Source: Collybia mongolica (taxonomy: Eukaryota > Basidiomycota > Agaricomycetes > Agaricales > Clitocybaceae). Taken from it: 64,000 bases of DNA. The DNA is taken from assembly GCA_013420905.1 (NCBI GenBank), contig JAAXNY010000001.1, positions 2,170,001 to 2,234,000 on the forward strand, given 5' to 3'. Both the position numbers and the translations under genes were made by a program. Under the pieces are notes generated by a model. That model was not told the origin of the DNA, made no database searches, and worked only from the letters and a program-made list of their open reading frames with translations. Below are positions 1 through 12,936 of the stretch, piece by piece (position 1 is the stretch's first letter; each line of letters opens with the position of its first letter).

Positions 1-243
1 TGACGGCAGCGGGGGGGGAGCAGGACGCTGATGAATAATAACGGAAACCAATAGTATGATGTCTAATAATTACGTGGTGGGAATGCCTCATGAATGCAAG
101 AAAAGAGGTCGAAAATGAGATGGGGATGTCGCTAATAGAACAAACGTGACGGAGGTGGGGGGGGATAGGATGAGATCCAACCAAAAATGAAAATGAAAAC
201 AGCGTTGTCGGCAAAAAAACGACACCGGGTACACCACGCCTCA

Positions 244-3200
244 TCATGCAGGCCTCCACGTTGCATCAGAGCGGTCGACCATATGAGTGATGCCCCCCCA
301 GCTCGAGTCCGTCCGGTCGCTAGACTCTGTCGTGCCCGATATCGTCGCTGGGGCCGTCACGAACGACCCAGCAGCAGTACTAATATCAGGCGGGCTGCTC
401 GTCGCCGAGCTCGGCACATCGTGGGCGCCACTCCCGATAGGAATCCCGATGGGCGACGAGGGCCCCTGCGAGAACACGGTCGCGTGGGGCGTCGTTTCCG
501 ACGGTGCCAGGGAGGGCGCAGACAGGTACACATCCGAATGGCTCGTATGGAGCGGAGACGGCGTCGGCGGGTTCGACGGCGTGTCAGCAGGCTCCTCCTC
601 CAGGCGCTGCTCCGCGCGCGCAGGCCAGTTTATCCGCGGCGGGTGCCCAAACGTGTAGTTCTCATTCCCACTATGGAGCGCTTCCGAGCCACTCCCCGAC
701 CTCGAGTGTGTCCTCGCATCCGAATAATACGGCGAGTCCTCCTCCAACCTAGCCATGGACGAGTTCGCGCGCGAGCGGATCGCCGTCTGCACCAGCTCCA
801 ACGACGAATGCGACGCCGCACCGATATTCTGCATCAGCGACTGCGCACGTGACCGGACCGAGATCGAAACAGAGTTCGCCCGCGAGCGGGACGACGACGA
901 CGACGATGTGCCCGAGTGCGAGTTGGTGCGCGAGCTGGGGCCGGAGCGCTGCTGCGACACGTTGCTGCCCCGGTGCCGCAGCGAGGTCCTCGGGCTGGGC
1001 GCGGCGGACAGGAGCCCGACAGTGTCCTGCCTCTCCGCCGCCTCGTGCGAAGCTTCCGACGCGTGCTCGCTGTCCGACACGTCGTGCCCTATGTCGGACC
1101 CGTACGGCGCCGCGCCGAGCAGCTCCAGGGTCTCCCCGGTTCCCGTCTGCGCGCGGGGTCGGCCGGCCCTGGGGAACACGACGGGCGACGGCGAGACGGG
1201 CGCGAACGCAGGGACCGTCCCGGCGCGCGGCCGCCCCCGCCCCTGGGCCTGCTGGGGGTGCCGCGGGGGCATGGGGATGCCGCCGGGCGAGCCCAGGCTG
1301 GCCATGTCGGAGCTCGACGTGTGCGATCTGGGGGAGTGGGAGTCGGTGGACTCGCGGTTGCCGGTGGACCGCGTCGCCTGGGATACCCGGGACTGCAGCG
1401 AGCGTGAGTTGGACGTGGGGGTCATGTGCGACGGCGCGCCGGAGGACATGCTGTTCCCCCGTGCGGGGCGGCGGAATTGGAATGGATAGCGGGAGGTGAC
1501 GGGCTGGCCGAGACTGGACATGGACCCGGAGGCCCGTCCTGTCGAGGGCTCTTCGCTCTCTTCGTTGTCCCCTTCACCGTCGTCTTCGTCATCGTCTTCA
1601 TCGTCGTCTTCATCATCTTCGTCATCTTCATCATCGTCATCATCATCATCATCTTCTTCCGTGCTCCCACTCGGTGTTGTTTCTTTGCTACCACCAGGCG
1701 CAGGCGACGGAGGGAACGGTACCCGGTCAGCCGACGACATCTGCGCGCCCTGCGCAGTGAAGGGATACGGCAACGACAAGAGCGGCGGCGAGTTGCCCTG
1801 CTTGTCCTTCGACGAGCGCTTCACGACCTTCGGGATGATGTCCGACAGCTCCGGTACCGGGAACCCGTCCTTCGGGCTCTCGAACAGGTCGCCAGACAGG
1901 ACACCACGCCGTGCGGGCGGCGGCGCCGACGGGAACCCCACGGCGGCGAGCACCTGGTCCATGCCCTCGAACGCGGGGCCCGACTGCGGGACGTTGAGGA
2001 ACTCGCGCGTGTCAGAGACGTCCTTCTTCCCGCTGTTCCAGCGCAGCGCTGGGCGGACGGTGAGGCAGAAATCGTACGCTTCCTGGACCCTCATCCGGGT
2101 GCACTCCCGCCAGCTCCAGGGCAGGATATCCATATCGGAGGCCGTGTCGCTGTAGAACGTTTTCGTCTTCTCCGCATCCTCCTCTTCCCAGCGGTACCGG
2201 GGCCCACATAATCCGGCGCAGCCCTGACCGCTGACAACCCAGAGACCGATGCTACGATAGAGGTCAGTATGCGAGGTGGATAGGTGAGGAGTATGGCCTT
2301 ACTAGCTTGTCAACAAGACGAGGGCACGCCAGGCCGTCCATACGGCATTGGCAATGAGTACGCCGCGGGCGTAGTTGGTGAGCGTCCCGTCCTCCTTGCG
2401 GAAAAAAGTCCCGTCCCGATGGCTAACACCAGCATGGGCAAGCGCGACAACGCCAGCTTGGGGCGTCGTAAAAGCCAGCAGCAAAGCCAACGCGAGTCCC
2501 CCGCGCGGTAGGAGCAGTGCGACTGTTGGCAAGTTCTGGGAGTAGTACCAAAAAGTTTCGGCGAGGCCGTCACGGAGGCTGCCGTTCTCGCCGAAGAAAG
2601 CGGAATAACGAATATGTTGCAAGAAGCAAAAGTTGGAATATGAAGACATGGCAACGAGGTTGAAGGATGGAGATGAAAGGTAGATCGGAAGCATTAAGGG
2701 CCGTTCTAGGAAGTCCTTGTTAAATAGAACGTGTGGAAGACAAGGGCAGAGAACTCACTGATCCGCCATCGTCTAGCAAAAGAGAAAACTAGTTCATATA
2801 CAACAAAGACAACGATGATCCACACAAGCCAGCACGCGATGTAAGCAGCGGCGCCGAGGGCCCAGTTTCTGCCGGAGCCAGGCACCCCGGGCGCTTGAGG
2901 GTTGGGAAACTTTGAAACTCTATGAATTGTCGGGAGATTAATTTAGGCGCATGTTGAAAACGACAAGAATGGAAAGCACCCACTGGAACAATATAAATAC
3001 AGCATTGAAGTCGAAGAAGGTCTGAATGGGGATGTGGGCGAAGACGAGAAGCGGGAACAGATAGAAATAAAGACGAGATATGAGAGTTGGGCTCCTCAGG
3101 AGCTCGAGGTGCAAGCCTCTGGAATGAAACTTGGGCTGCGGCGTCCGCGCTTCGTAGGGGCCCCCCGACGAGAACACGGCGGGCGATAAGGCAGCACCCG

Positions 3201-3573
3201 TTGCTCTCGACCAAGCACGAGCAGGATTCCCAACGCGCGTCTGGTCCGTGGGCTCCCTCCTACTTTTTCCGATGTACGATTCTTGGAGGCTGACGATGCG
3301 CACCGAGCGCGGTGTGGGCTTCCGGCCGCCCACAAAGGGGGGTGGTTCGCTGGGACCGCTCTCCGGCAACCCCACTGACCCGTGGAATGTAGACGCCGGT
3401 GGGGGAGGGGGAGGTCTCTTTGGGAGCCAGGACGGGTAGCCCTCGGACCCCTCCGACATTAAGTGGGGCGATGAGGACGAGGGCTGCTCGGAAACGTCCC
3501 CGCGCAGGTCTTCAGGCGAACTGCCGGGAGTTGAGCCGTTCGGAGGGTGATCGGGGGTAGACTGTCGTGACAT
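244..3573 (-). CDS. Multi-pass membrane protein with long acidic, Ser-rich cytoplasmic-type tail (unrecognised)
   Basis: Four exons (3573-2980, 2909-2759, 2705-2303, 2251-244) with GT-AG introns sum to 3,156 bases, an uninterrupted 1,051-residue protein. Residues 1-130 are Pro/Ser-rich and disordered (WLPKRPPPPPP). Hydrophobic helices follow around LISRLYFYLFPLLVFAHIP, YIACWLVWIIVVFVVYELV, the Leu-rich LALALLLAF stretch and a last one near WRALVLL. The remaining ~620 residues are low complexity, with an Asp/Glu run (EEDDDDDDDDDEDDEDD) and many Ser/Arg repeats. I do not recognise the family; the four conserved-looking helices with tails suggest an integral membrane protein of unknown role. The start is the first Met of the open frame. 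The exon joins are inferred, but all phases agree. Confidence 0.7.
1570..1657. repeat. GAN/TCN trinucleotide microsatellite inside the coding exon
   Basis: An imperfect run of tcatc/tcgtc triplets on the + strand encodes the Asp/Glu tract of the membrane protein on the - strand. Such tracts change length by slippage, so the acidic tail is likely polymorphic between strains. That is inference; only the repeat itself is visible. Confidence 0.75.
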
Positions 3574-4769
3574 TCGTGAATAAGGAATTCAGTTAGGATA
3601 ATAAGTAGGCCGTGGCAGAGGTGTATCGCGTTAATAATTCTTGTGGGATTGGTTTTTTTTTTTTTTGGAGGTGGCGCGCACTGGAGAGCGATGCACGTCG
3701 AGGGTGGACTCGTCAATGGGCAGAGAAGCGAGGACAGGGGGTTGAACGCGCTTGCCTCGTGGTGGATGACGATGGGCTTGCCTCGTGTTCTGCCTTTACT
3801 GGGGTGAGCAGGATGGGCGGGTGGGAAAAGACAGCAATTTTGGACAGACGCAATCCACCAGCGAATCAGCGTCGTTCCTGAAATTCAACTCCTTCTAACT
3901 TCCCGGCTATCAAAAATATTATAAGTGACTTGCCTTGTGCGTAACCCTAACCTTACTCTCCTAAATGCCTCCGTCGCGGAGGCACAAAGGCGGAAAGAAA
4001 TCAAAAATCAAAGGAGCGTGGTGAACGAGCGGCGGGACTGACGCAGACAGTCTGCGGATCGCGATAGTGGGTGGTAGTGGTTGATGGTCAAGGGCAGAAA
4101 GTAAAAAAAAATAAACAAACCGTTGCTATGGGCGCAAGGATTTCCCAAAGGTGATAGCCAAGTCAATCCCCCACCCTTTCTCTTCTCATCTGATTGTCAT
4201 GCTTATCAAGTGGGTCTTTTACACATGCGAACGTGAACCGTGAGCCTCGAGGTACGGAAACAGTGTGGCCTTTCTAGGCGATGAGATAAACTCGTGCGGA
4301 GATCGGGGATGATAACACAATCTTTTGCAGCTCAGGCCCTCTCAAACTGATAAACCCCAGTCGATGTCCTTGCATAATAAGTGGATCTCTCAGTTCCCCG
4401 GGTTGCCGACAATGCCGCAATCGCTCGTTTAAAACTTTGAAAATCCGCCACGGCAATCGCCTTTATTTCGACACAGACATGACGCCTCATTCGTCCATTC
4501 ACAACTGTCATTATTTAAGAACGTTATCACATATTGGAGGCGCTTTACCGGTCGACCGTATGAACGCCCCTGTTGACACCGAAGCAGAACTCGATATTTA
4601 TCAGGAACTACACTAAAGATCTCTGTCTCGCCCATTGAATACTGAAATACACCGGGACTGAACGCTTCCCATATATACTCTTGTCAGCCTCACTCATATC
4701 ACCCTGCCATAAATTCTTAAGTTACTTCAACAATTACAATACGTTTACGTTTCTTTTGTCTCCACAGAC
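3574..4769. other. Intergenic: promoter of the membrane-protein gene and 3' flank of the NRPS gene
   Basis: No open frame here resembles a protein family. A T-run near 3653-3666 and AT-rich sequence at 3900-3930 lie upstream of the leftward gene. The last ~400 bases are the probable 3' UTR and terminator side of the NRPS gene. A short ccctaacc-like motif near 3944 occurs once and is not telomeric. Confidence 0.5.
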
Positions 4770-7700
4770 TCATTTTCTACCCGATGCGTCCGCATCACCA
4801 AGAAGCCCACTAATAAGCCTCCCCATCTTGGGCCCATTCTCCTCATCAAACATCGTCCTATGCCTCGCCGACTCAACCACCACCGCCTCAACCTGCGGCA
4901 CCATCTCCTTCCACCCCCCAAACATATCCTCACCCCCACCCCTCATCCTTCCCGCCCTAACAAGTACCACTCGACACGCCCCGCCCAACCTCCCCCGCTC
5001 CCACTCAAATCCCCGCACAACCGCATTCGCCCGGCTCATCTGCGCCAACCACCGCGCCTTATCGTCGCACAGCTCCAGCAGCGGCGCATACTCCTCCACC
5101 CACCTCTCGCCCACCTCAATGGCCCCAATATCACTCAAGATGCTGTCAAACATGACCACAAGCGCCACGGCCTCCCCCGCCGCTTCGAGCTGCGCCGCTG
5201 CCTCCAGCGCGACATACCCGCCCAGGCTCCACCCCGCGATCCAATACGGCCCGTCCGGCTGGTGCGCACGCATCTTGGCGACACCGCCCCGCGCGAGTCC
5301 CCGGATCGACACCGCCGCCGCCCCGCCCCAGAAATCCTCGCCGAACGCGACGACCCTGCACGGGATGTGTGCGAACGCGGAGGAGTACGCAGACGCGAAC
5401 CCAGTGCTCTCCGGGAACATGAACAGTGTCCCGCGCGTTGGCGAGTCGGGGTTCGCGATGATGGTCGTTGCGGCAAGAGCGGCGATGTCGTCGGTGGCAC
5501 TGGCGTGGTCCACCTGGTGCTTTGAGGAAGCATCGAGCGTGGCGTCGACGGCTGTGGCGATGTCTCGGACACATGGGCGCAAGAAGAATGTCGCCATGGA
5601 TATTGTGACGCCGAATTCGCGGCGGAGGCTGCCGACGGCGACGGCAGCACGCAGGGAATGCCCGCCGAGGTCAAAGAAACTCTCCAGCACATCGATTTGG
5701 CCTTCAGGTCGTTTGAGGACATCACTGAAGATTGCGAGCACCTTGCGCTCCGTGTCGGTTTTCCTGGACAAAAGTACGAACATCAGGGAACGTAGACAAG
5801 GTTTGGCTGTGGACTCAAAACGCTCACGGAAGCTCGAATGCTCGAGATGGCTTGGTGGTGCTTGCATCGTGTTCCTCGAGGAATTGCACGGACTGGAGTA
5901 GCTTCACGTCAAGTTTTCCCGTGCGTGCCAACGGCCATTCGTCCTTGATCTCAACAATTCGCGGGATCATGTATTTCGGCAGGCTGGCACGGAGATGCTC
6001 CACGATGGCTTCCTTGGCACCTTCCAAGATACCAGCCTCCTCACCGCCCTTGATCATGTTGTGCATAGCCAGACTCGGGCTGGGGCCCGGCACTCTGAAA
6101 TCGCCGACGACGACCTGCGATCGCAGCGCGGAGGTTCGCGTGAAAATTGCCTGAATATGATTGTTCGCAGCATCGTCGAACGACTGATACGAGTAATCGA
6201 AGATGCCCGCCCAGTCTTCCGCTGCTGCGATCCCCCCCAACCTAGCCGGGGAATAGCTGTTCGAACACCCATTCGACAGGCCTGACAGCTTCGTTCGCAG
6301 ACACGCCACGTCATCCGTCGTCTCGGGAGCCTGAATCCAGTTCCATACCTGTCGGATGCCCTGTAGATCCACGACTGGTATCTTCGTCACCCCAACCACA
6401 TCCTCTCGCGAACCTCTGAGAAGGGATGCTAAACCGGCTCCTGCTACGTCATCGTTGAAATCGTACCATTTCGACGGCGTCAGCATCGCAGGCCTCTGTC
6501 CAACGTGCAGAACAGCCGCATACCGATAGCGACTGAGCTCGTTCCTTGCCTCCATGCCCTTGGGCCGGATCTCGACATGTACTATTCGCCGTGAACGGCG
6601 TTGGAGGCCGTAGAAGTACCCGGGGCTCAGCAGTAGCTCTGTCTGCGTCTTCGCGAGGCGCTCCAGGGTCTTTCTTACGTCGCCCGTCGACGCATGTGGT
6701 GGCAGGGAGGCCAGCGCGCGCTCCGTGTCGTGGTACGTGATGAGCGCGTGGCTGCGCACGTCCCCAACGAAAATCCGGCCGTCGCCCGGCATGACGCCCG
6801 CCAGCTCGTTGAGGACGGACGTGAGGTATTCGGCGCTCGGGAAGTACTGCACGACGGAGTTGATGACGACGAGGGACGTGTTGGAATAGCCGAGGGTGCT
6901 GAGGTCGTGTGCTGGCCCGAAGTGGAGGGATACCCTCGAGGACATGCCTCGCTCTTCGATTTGAGATTGGAGATAGTCTAATGACGGCCGCGATATGTCG
7001 GTGCCTACGTAGCTGGTGACGTGGTCCGCTACCCGGAGGGCGACCTGGCCTGTCCCAACGCCTATCTCGAGAAGTCGGTCTTCGGGCCGCGCTGCGATCT
7101 GCGTCACGGTATCGTCAAGCCAGCTGTCCATCTCGGCCTGATTAATGGGCTTCCCGTCGAGCATGCTGGCCCACTGCGCCGAATCCGCCCCACTGTCCAC
7201 TAGTTCCTCTAACAGCGCCTCGTCGTTGTAATGGTCGCTCCACAGCGCCAGCAGCTCGTCTTCCGAGGCGGATCTCTCGCGTAGCTGGACATACCCGACC
7301 AGTGACTCGTCTTCTCCATCCTTGACCACGACAACGGCAGAAGACTTCACATACGGGTGCGCGTTCAGTGCGTACTCAACTTCTGCCGTTTCGATGCGCT
7401 GCCCGCGGATCTTGACCTGGGAATCTACGCGACCTGCAAAATTCAGCAGCCCTTCCGCTTGCCAGTAACCCAGATCGCCCGTTAGATACATTCTGCCGTC
7501 ACCCAGACCCTTGGGTGTCTCGATAAACACCTTTTCTGTTGCTTCGGGAAGGTCAAGATACTCTCGGCAAACGTTCGGCCCGCTAAGTGCTATCTCGCCT
7601 AGAACGCCGGCTGGAACAGGCTGCAGCGCCCTGTCGAGGACATAAACTGATGTGTTGGGGACAGCGCGGCCAAGTGGGATTTGGCGGAGGGGCCGTTCGA

Positions 7701-10700
7701 AGAAATCGGGGGTTAGGTCGTAGATTGTGCTTGTCACGGACACTTCGGTGGGTCCGTACACTGCGGAGAGCTTGAGCGATGGCTTGCGCCGGTGCAGGTC
7801 CGTGACTTGGGAGACTTCAACTTTCTCGCCGCCAAGCAAGACGTGCTCCAATGATGATGAGTGTAACCATTTGCCGTCGTCAATTGTCAGCAAGGATGCC
7901 ATGACGGAGGGCGTCGTGTCGCATCTTTGTATACCTGAAGCATACATTAGACAAAAGGTCAAGTGCCGGAAGGACAGAGAGAGGGCTGACTGTAGTCAAG
8001 AAGGAACTGAATGAATCCTTGGCCGTCGAAAGCGCCCTCGTCGGGCAAGCAATACAGTGGTGAGCCCGTTAGGAGAGACGTAAAGATTTGGAATCCACTT
8101 GGATCGAATCCGACACCGTTGGTGACTGCGTTACGACGCCGGCCAGGCCAGTGCGTTAGTTCCGGGGCGCACAAGTTGACCATGCCTCGGTGTTCCACCA
8201 CCACCCCTTTCGGCACTCCGGTGGAGCCGCTAGTGAACATATAGCAGCAAACGGTGTCAACGTCAATAGGAGGGAAGGGTACCCTAGGTGCTGAAAACAC
8301 ATCGGGGCGTTGATTGCTGATGTCTATGCATTCGATGTCGTTGGATAGTCGGCACGGTCCTGCGGTGAGAACAAGTCGACAACGCGCTATCTGTATCATG
8401 ACGTGCAGGCGATTGATTGGGAGGGACCGATCTAGTGGTAAGTACACAAGGCCCGCTTTCAGACAGGCAAGATATGCAATGACGAGAAGACATGAACGGC
8501 CCATGAACTACCCCCCCCGGATTTGACATTATTTCGGGCGCATTAGAACAGGAAAATGAGAGGACTGACTATTCCAATACTGTCGCCTTTGACGAAACCT
8601 TTCGTGATTAGAAATGACGCAAGATGATTGCTCATTTTATCCAATTCATGATAAGTCAACGACTGGGTGCCGTCGACGACTGCAAGATCGGGACCAAAAG
8701 AGGTCACAGAATCTCGAAATCCATGAACGAGGGACGTCGGGATGGATGCTTGTGTGGTTGTGTTATTCCATTCGGACAGACGTTCGGCGTCTATGCTTGT
8801 GAACAGGTCCACTAGCGATATTTGGGAAGTAGGATCAGCAACGAGGGAGTCCACGACACGCTTGAATACTCGGACATGGCTTTGCACCGTCATGGGTGAA
8901 AAAAGGTCGGTCTGATACATCATGTAACCGCGGAGGCCGTTTTCACGCACGTAAAAATGGACAGCGAGGTCGAGGTTGGTTGAAGGCATCCGGATGTCTT
9001 CACTCGTTATCCCTTTGAGGCCATCCTCATGTTCTTTGACTGATATATGGGTAAAGTCCTGAAGTACAAGCTCTGATTGCAAAAAAAGGAAAAAAATCAG
9101 ACTCAGGTTCATGAAAGTTGGGTAGACCCCACCTAACTGAATCAGAACATTCCGGGCAAGATGGCGTTCCGGCATCACTTCCGCGACAACCTGATCAAAA
9201 GGCACGTCAGAATGTTCCAACGCATCTGCAACTACCCCGCGGGTGGTGTGTATAAGGCCCTCGAAGGTCGAGTCCGAGTCAACAGAGACATGAATAGCGT
9301 GTGTGTTCACAAAGAAGCCCACGACGCCGGCGATTTCAGGCAGCGAGCGATTAGCGTTCACCATGCCCATTGTACCCTGTTCTTCACCATTCAAACGATA
9401 CACAAATGCGCGAAAGGCAGCAAGGAGGATCACATATAGCGATGTGCGGTGATAAAAGGCAAGCTGTCGTAAGGATTCCACCGTATTGGCATCCAGGTCG
9501 AATCCGATCTCATCCGCTCTGCCCGAGGCCTGGGGAGGTCGCGGGTAATCTGTGAAAAGCTCGAGAGCTCTTGTGCCTTTTAATTGCTTGGACCAATACC
9601 GCAATTGATCCCGGACGACTTCAGACTGGGAGATCCGATTTTGCCATCCTGCAAAATCACCATAGCGGACTGGAAGAGTGTCCAAGGGCGAGGGCGAATG
9701 GACGCCGTCACGAAGCAGGGTATTGTATAAGGATGTGAGTTCTGTTTCGATGATTTCCAAGGACCAGCCGTCGGTGGCGATGTGGTGGATGATAGTCGAG
9801 AGGTAGTGGGTCTTGGTATCAACGACGACAATCGTAACACGAATTGGTATATCAGTGGTAAGGTCAAAAAGCTGATGAGCTTGGTCCAGTAATACTGCAC
9901 GAGCCCCGGCCTCGTTTTCTGCCTCGCAGATGCGAACGGCAGCATGTGAAGACTCCTTAGAATGAACATGTTGCATCAACACCCCATCCTGCATAGAGAA
10001 GGTCGTCCGCAAGATATCGTGACGTTCAATGATCGTATGAAACGCAGCTTGCAGCACAGAAACGTTAAGAGCACCGTCTAGACGTCTTTGGAACCCAGCG
10101 TTGTACGTCGAAAGACCGGGATTGATCTGCTCCTGAAACCAAATACCCATTTGCGCATTAGACGCCGGGAAATGGTCAGTGTTCGAGGTTGTTCGATTGA
10201 TATACGCGAACGCCAGATCATCTGAAGGCTGGGGCTGATGATTTGTAATGTATTCGGACACTCCAGCTGCTGTAGCGTTGTCCATGAAGACATGCATAGG
10301 GAGCGTCACGGAAAAAACGCGTTTAATTGCTGTTACGACCTGGACAGCGATCATAGAGTGGCCACCTAGATCGTAGAAGTTGTCGTCCATGCTGAGAAGC
10401 TCAACCTTCGAGCCAAGAGTGTCCGCGAAGACCTGGAGGACTGACCTCTCTTGCGGTGAAAGCGGTGGGCTAGCCATAACGTGATGTTTCAAACGTGAAT
10501 TTGCGATGACTTGATCGACGTATTCAGCGGTTGCCATGCGCTTACGGTCAATCTTGCCTGTAACCGATAACGGAAAGGCGGGGATCCGCAAGATGTATGA
10601 CGGAACCATATATGCGGATAGGTGCGCCTTGCACAGATCCCGAATTTCATTCACTTGCCGCTGTGAATCCTCGACTACCCCCTGGCTCGTATAATAGGCC

Positions 10701-12936
10701 ACCAAGTAGTCGTTGCCGTTACCACGTTGACAAAGGACGACCAAGGCCAAACTGACCTCTCCATGTCGCTTCATGACATGTTCTATCTCGCCAAGCTCCA
10801 CCCGGTGACTACGTAATTTGATTTGCCCATCCTCCTTCCGCCGAATGAACTCCAAATCGCCGCTGGAAAGCGCACGTACAAGATCCCCTGTTCTATAGCC
10901 CCGAACGGCACCCAGCGGGTGGGTGCTGGGAAGTACGATAAATCGACTCTTTGTGAGTTCGGGCTGACTCAAGTAACCCCGTGCAATACTGTCTCCCACC
11001 AGGAACAATTCCCCGCAGACACCTGGAGGCACCAAGTTGAAAGCATCGTCTACCACATAACCACGGGTGTTGGGTGTTGCCCGACCAATGGGAATGCTGG
11101 AACGACGGAAGCCGGCAGGAATATTGAACTGGGTTGCATAGATTGTGCATTCACTGGGTCCGTACAGATTGATAAATGAAATCTTCCTATTTGCTTCAAG
11201 CATGGCACCGAAGACCTGAAACGTTGCAGCTTCACCGGCTACCGCGAGCCAACGCAAAGCTGGGAGATTCCGTTGGAAAAAGTCCGTGTCATGCAAGAGT
11301 GACCGAACCATGGACGTGGGACCAGCAAAGCCAGTAATCTAAACAGAGAAAGATTGGTACTCATAGTGCCACGTGATAGATGTGTTCGCATACCTCTTCG
11401 GACTGCAAGAAGTCTGCCAGGTCAGTCACGTCGAACGCGTTACTGGATGTGGGGATATGTGGCACAAGTGTAGCACCATGTGCGAGTGGAAGCCAAATTT
11501 CGCCGATTGAGACGTCGAAGGCGATACTCGCTATCATTGGCATGCGATCAGTGGGCCCAACGTTAGGTAGATCCAGGAGGACATAATTCAATAGGTTGTT
11601 GTGCTGGATCATCACTGCTTTTGGAACACCCGTCGAACCGGACGTGAAGACGACGTAGGCCAGCCGTGTGGCAGCCACTTCTGGGAGGCCACTGGGTGAT
11701 GCGGTGGCCATGTTTTGGGAGTGGAAGATAAGCGTTTGCATTTGAGGTTGATTAAGATTTATGCATTGGGCCGTGTTTTCCAATGGAAACTTCTGTGAAT
11801 AACCATCCACTATTACGAGAGGGCATACGGTTATTTCGAGCATGATCTTGATGCGGTTAGCTGGTAAGTTCTTCTCGATGAGCTAAAAAAAGAAAGGCAC
11901 ATTAATAGCCGAGGAAATATACATGACTGAAGCGTACCATGTATGCACAACCAGCCTTGAGACAAGCGAGACAAGAAACAACGAGCATAACACCTCTGGT
12001 CAGCCAGATACCGATAATGGTCTCTCCAGTGGACCCATAACCGCGTTCAGTAAGCCAAAGTGCGAGTGCATCCGAGGCTCGATCTAGTTCTTGATACGTC
12101 AGGGTCAAGCCACCACGGCCATTAGTAACAGCGACGTTGGTCGGGAATTTCTGTGCGACGCGGCGAAACAAGTTGCCAACGGAAGATACGTTCAGGGAGT
12201 CTTTTTGGGTATTATTCCAGCTGCGGATAGTGGACACATCGGCCGATGTGCAGATGGGCATTACGGAAAGTTTTTCACACGGACCGAGCGCGCAGGCCTC
12301 AACGAGGCGCTTGAAAACATTGGCATAAGTGTGGATTGTGGAGCGTTGGAAGGCATGAGTACAAAACGTGATAGATGCACGTAGAGCACCATTCCCATCC
12401 TGGAAAAGCACCCATCTGGTCAAGACGGGGTCGCTACTGGTGAATAACTTGACAGACGCGTCGTTGTGCTCGTCGGTGTTGATGACTAGGTGTATTTTAT
12501 AATGTTGCATGTCGGGGAAGCCGTGATAATAGTGTATGCCCTTGAATTGTTTCTTGATCAGATCGGCGCTGTCAATTACACATTTCATCAGTCAGTTTCT
12601 GTCAATCTACAATCTAGTGAGGAAATCTCACAGGTAATCACCGGCTTCGATGTCGTAACAGATTGGGGAGGGGTCATGCAGAATTCCCCGGGAAAAAAGT
12701 AGCAGTGTACCATCTGCATGACCAGTAATCCGGGAAATTGCTGCACAAAATAAGGATGCAACTGCCTCTGAGAAGGGCACAGAGAGTGGTTCGGTAAAGC
12801 GAGCCGTTATTGCGGACAGCGTGTTTGGGTCGGCAATTTCTATGTCGAAGACATCTGTGGCCTCCCCAAGCTCTGTGTGTCTCTGGATTTCGTAGTCAGT
12901 TGGTAGTGACACTATGGGAGGACATTGGATGTCCAT
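4770..12936 (-). CDS. Bimodular nonribosomal peptide synthetase, (partial C)-A-T-C-A(N-MT)-T-TE
   Basis: Exons 12936-12632, 12568-11938, 11882-11394, 11338-8570, 8507-7991, 7934-5828 and 5763-4770 total 7,812 bases in one frame. Removing an in-frame intron at 9132-9073 leaves about 2,583 residues. Domains by rough residue: 1-230 C-domain-like remnant without HHxxxDG; A1 about 235-740 (FTSGSTGVPKA, YGPSE, TGKIDRK); carrier LGGHSM, Ser ~803; C about 855-1290 (HHIATDG near 993); A2 from about 1355 (FTSGSTGVPKG, YGPTE). A SAM methyltransferase (LLEIGVGTGQ near 1838) is inserted between core motifs A8 and A10. Carrier LGGHSL (Ser ~2288) and a thioesterase (GWSLGG, Ser ~2431) end the protein. It should condense two building blocks, N-methylate the second and release by hydrolysis or cyclisation. 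Substrates cannot be read with certainty. The protein is probably cytosolic. The adjacent transporter and oxygenase fit a small cluster. Confidence 0.93.

Noticed and set aside
755..1499. Long + strand frames opposite the membrane-protein tail
   Set aside because: GC-rich, low-complexity antisense of a well-supported coding exon; no motif.
3938..3952. Telomere-like ccctaacc
   Set aside because: One isolated unit inside ordinary intergenic DNA; no array.
4681..5901. 406-residue + strand frame
   Set aside because: Antisense of the NRPS thioesterase exon, which has clear LGGHSL and GWSLGG motifs.
9073..9132. Coding insert GVYPTFMNLSLIFFLF in the NRPS C domain
   Set aside because: Has GTGGGG donor, T-rich tract and CAATCAG acceptor, is 60 bases and in frame; treated as an intron.
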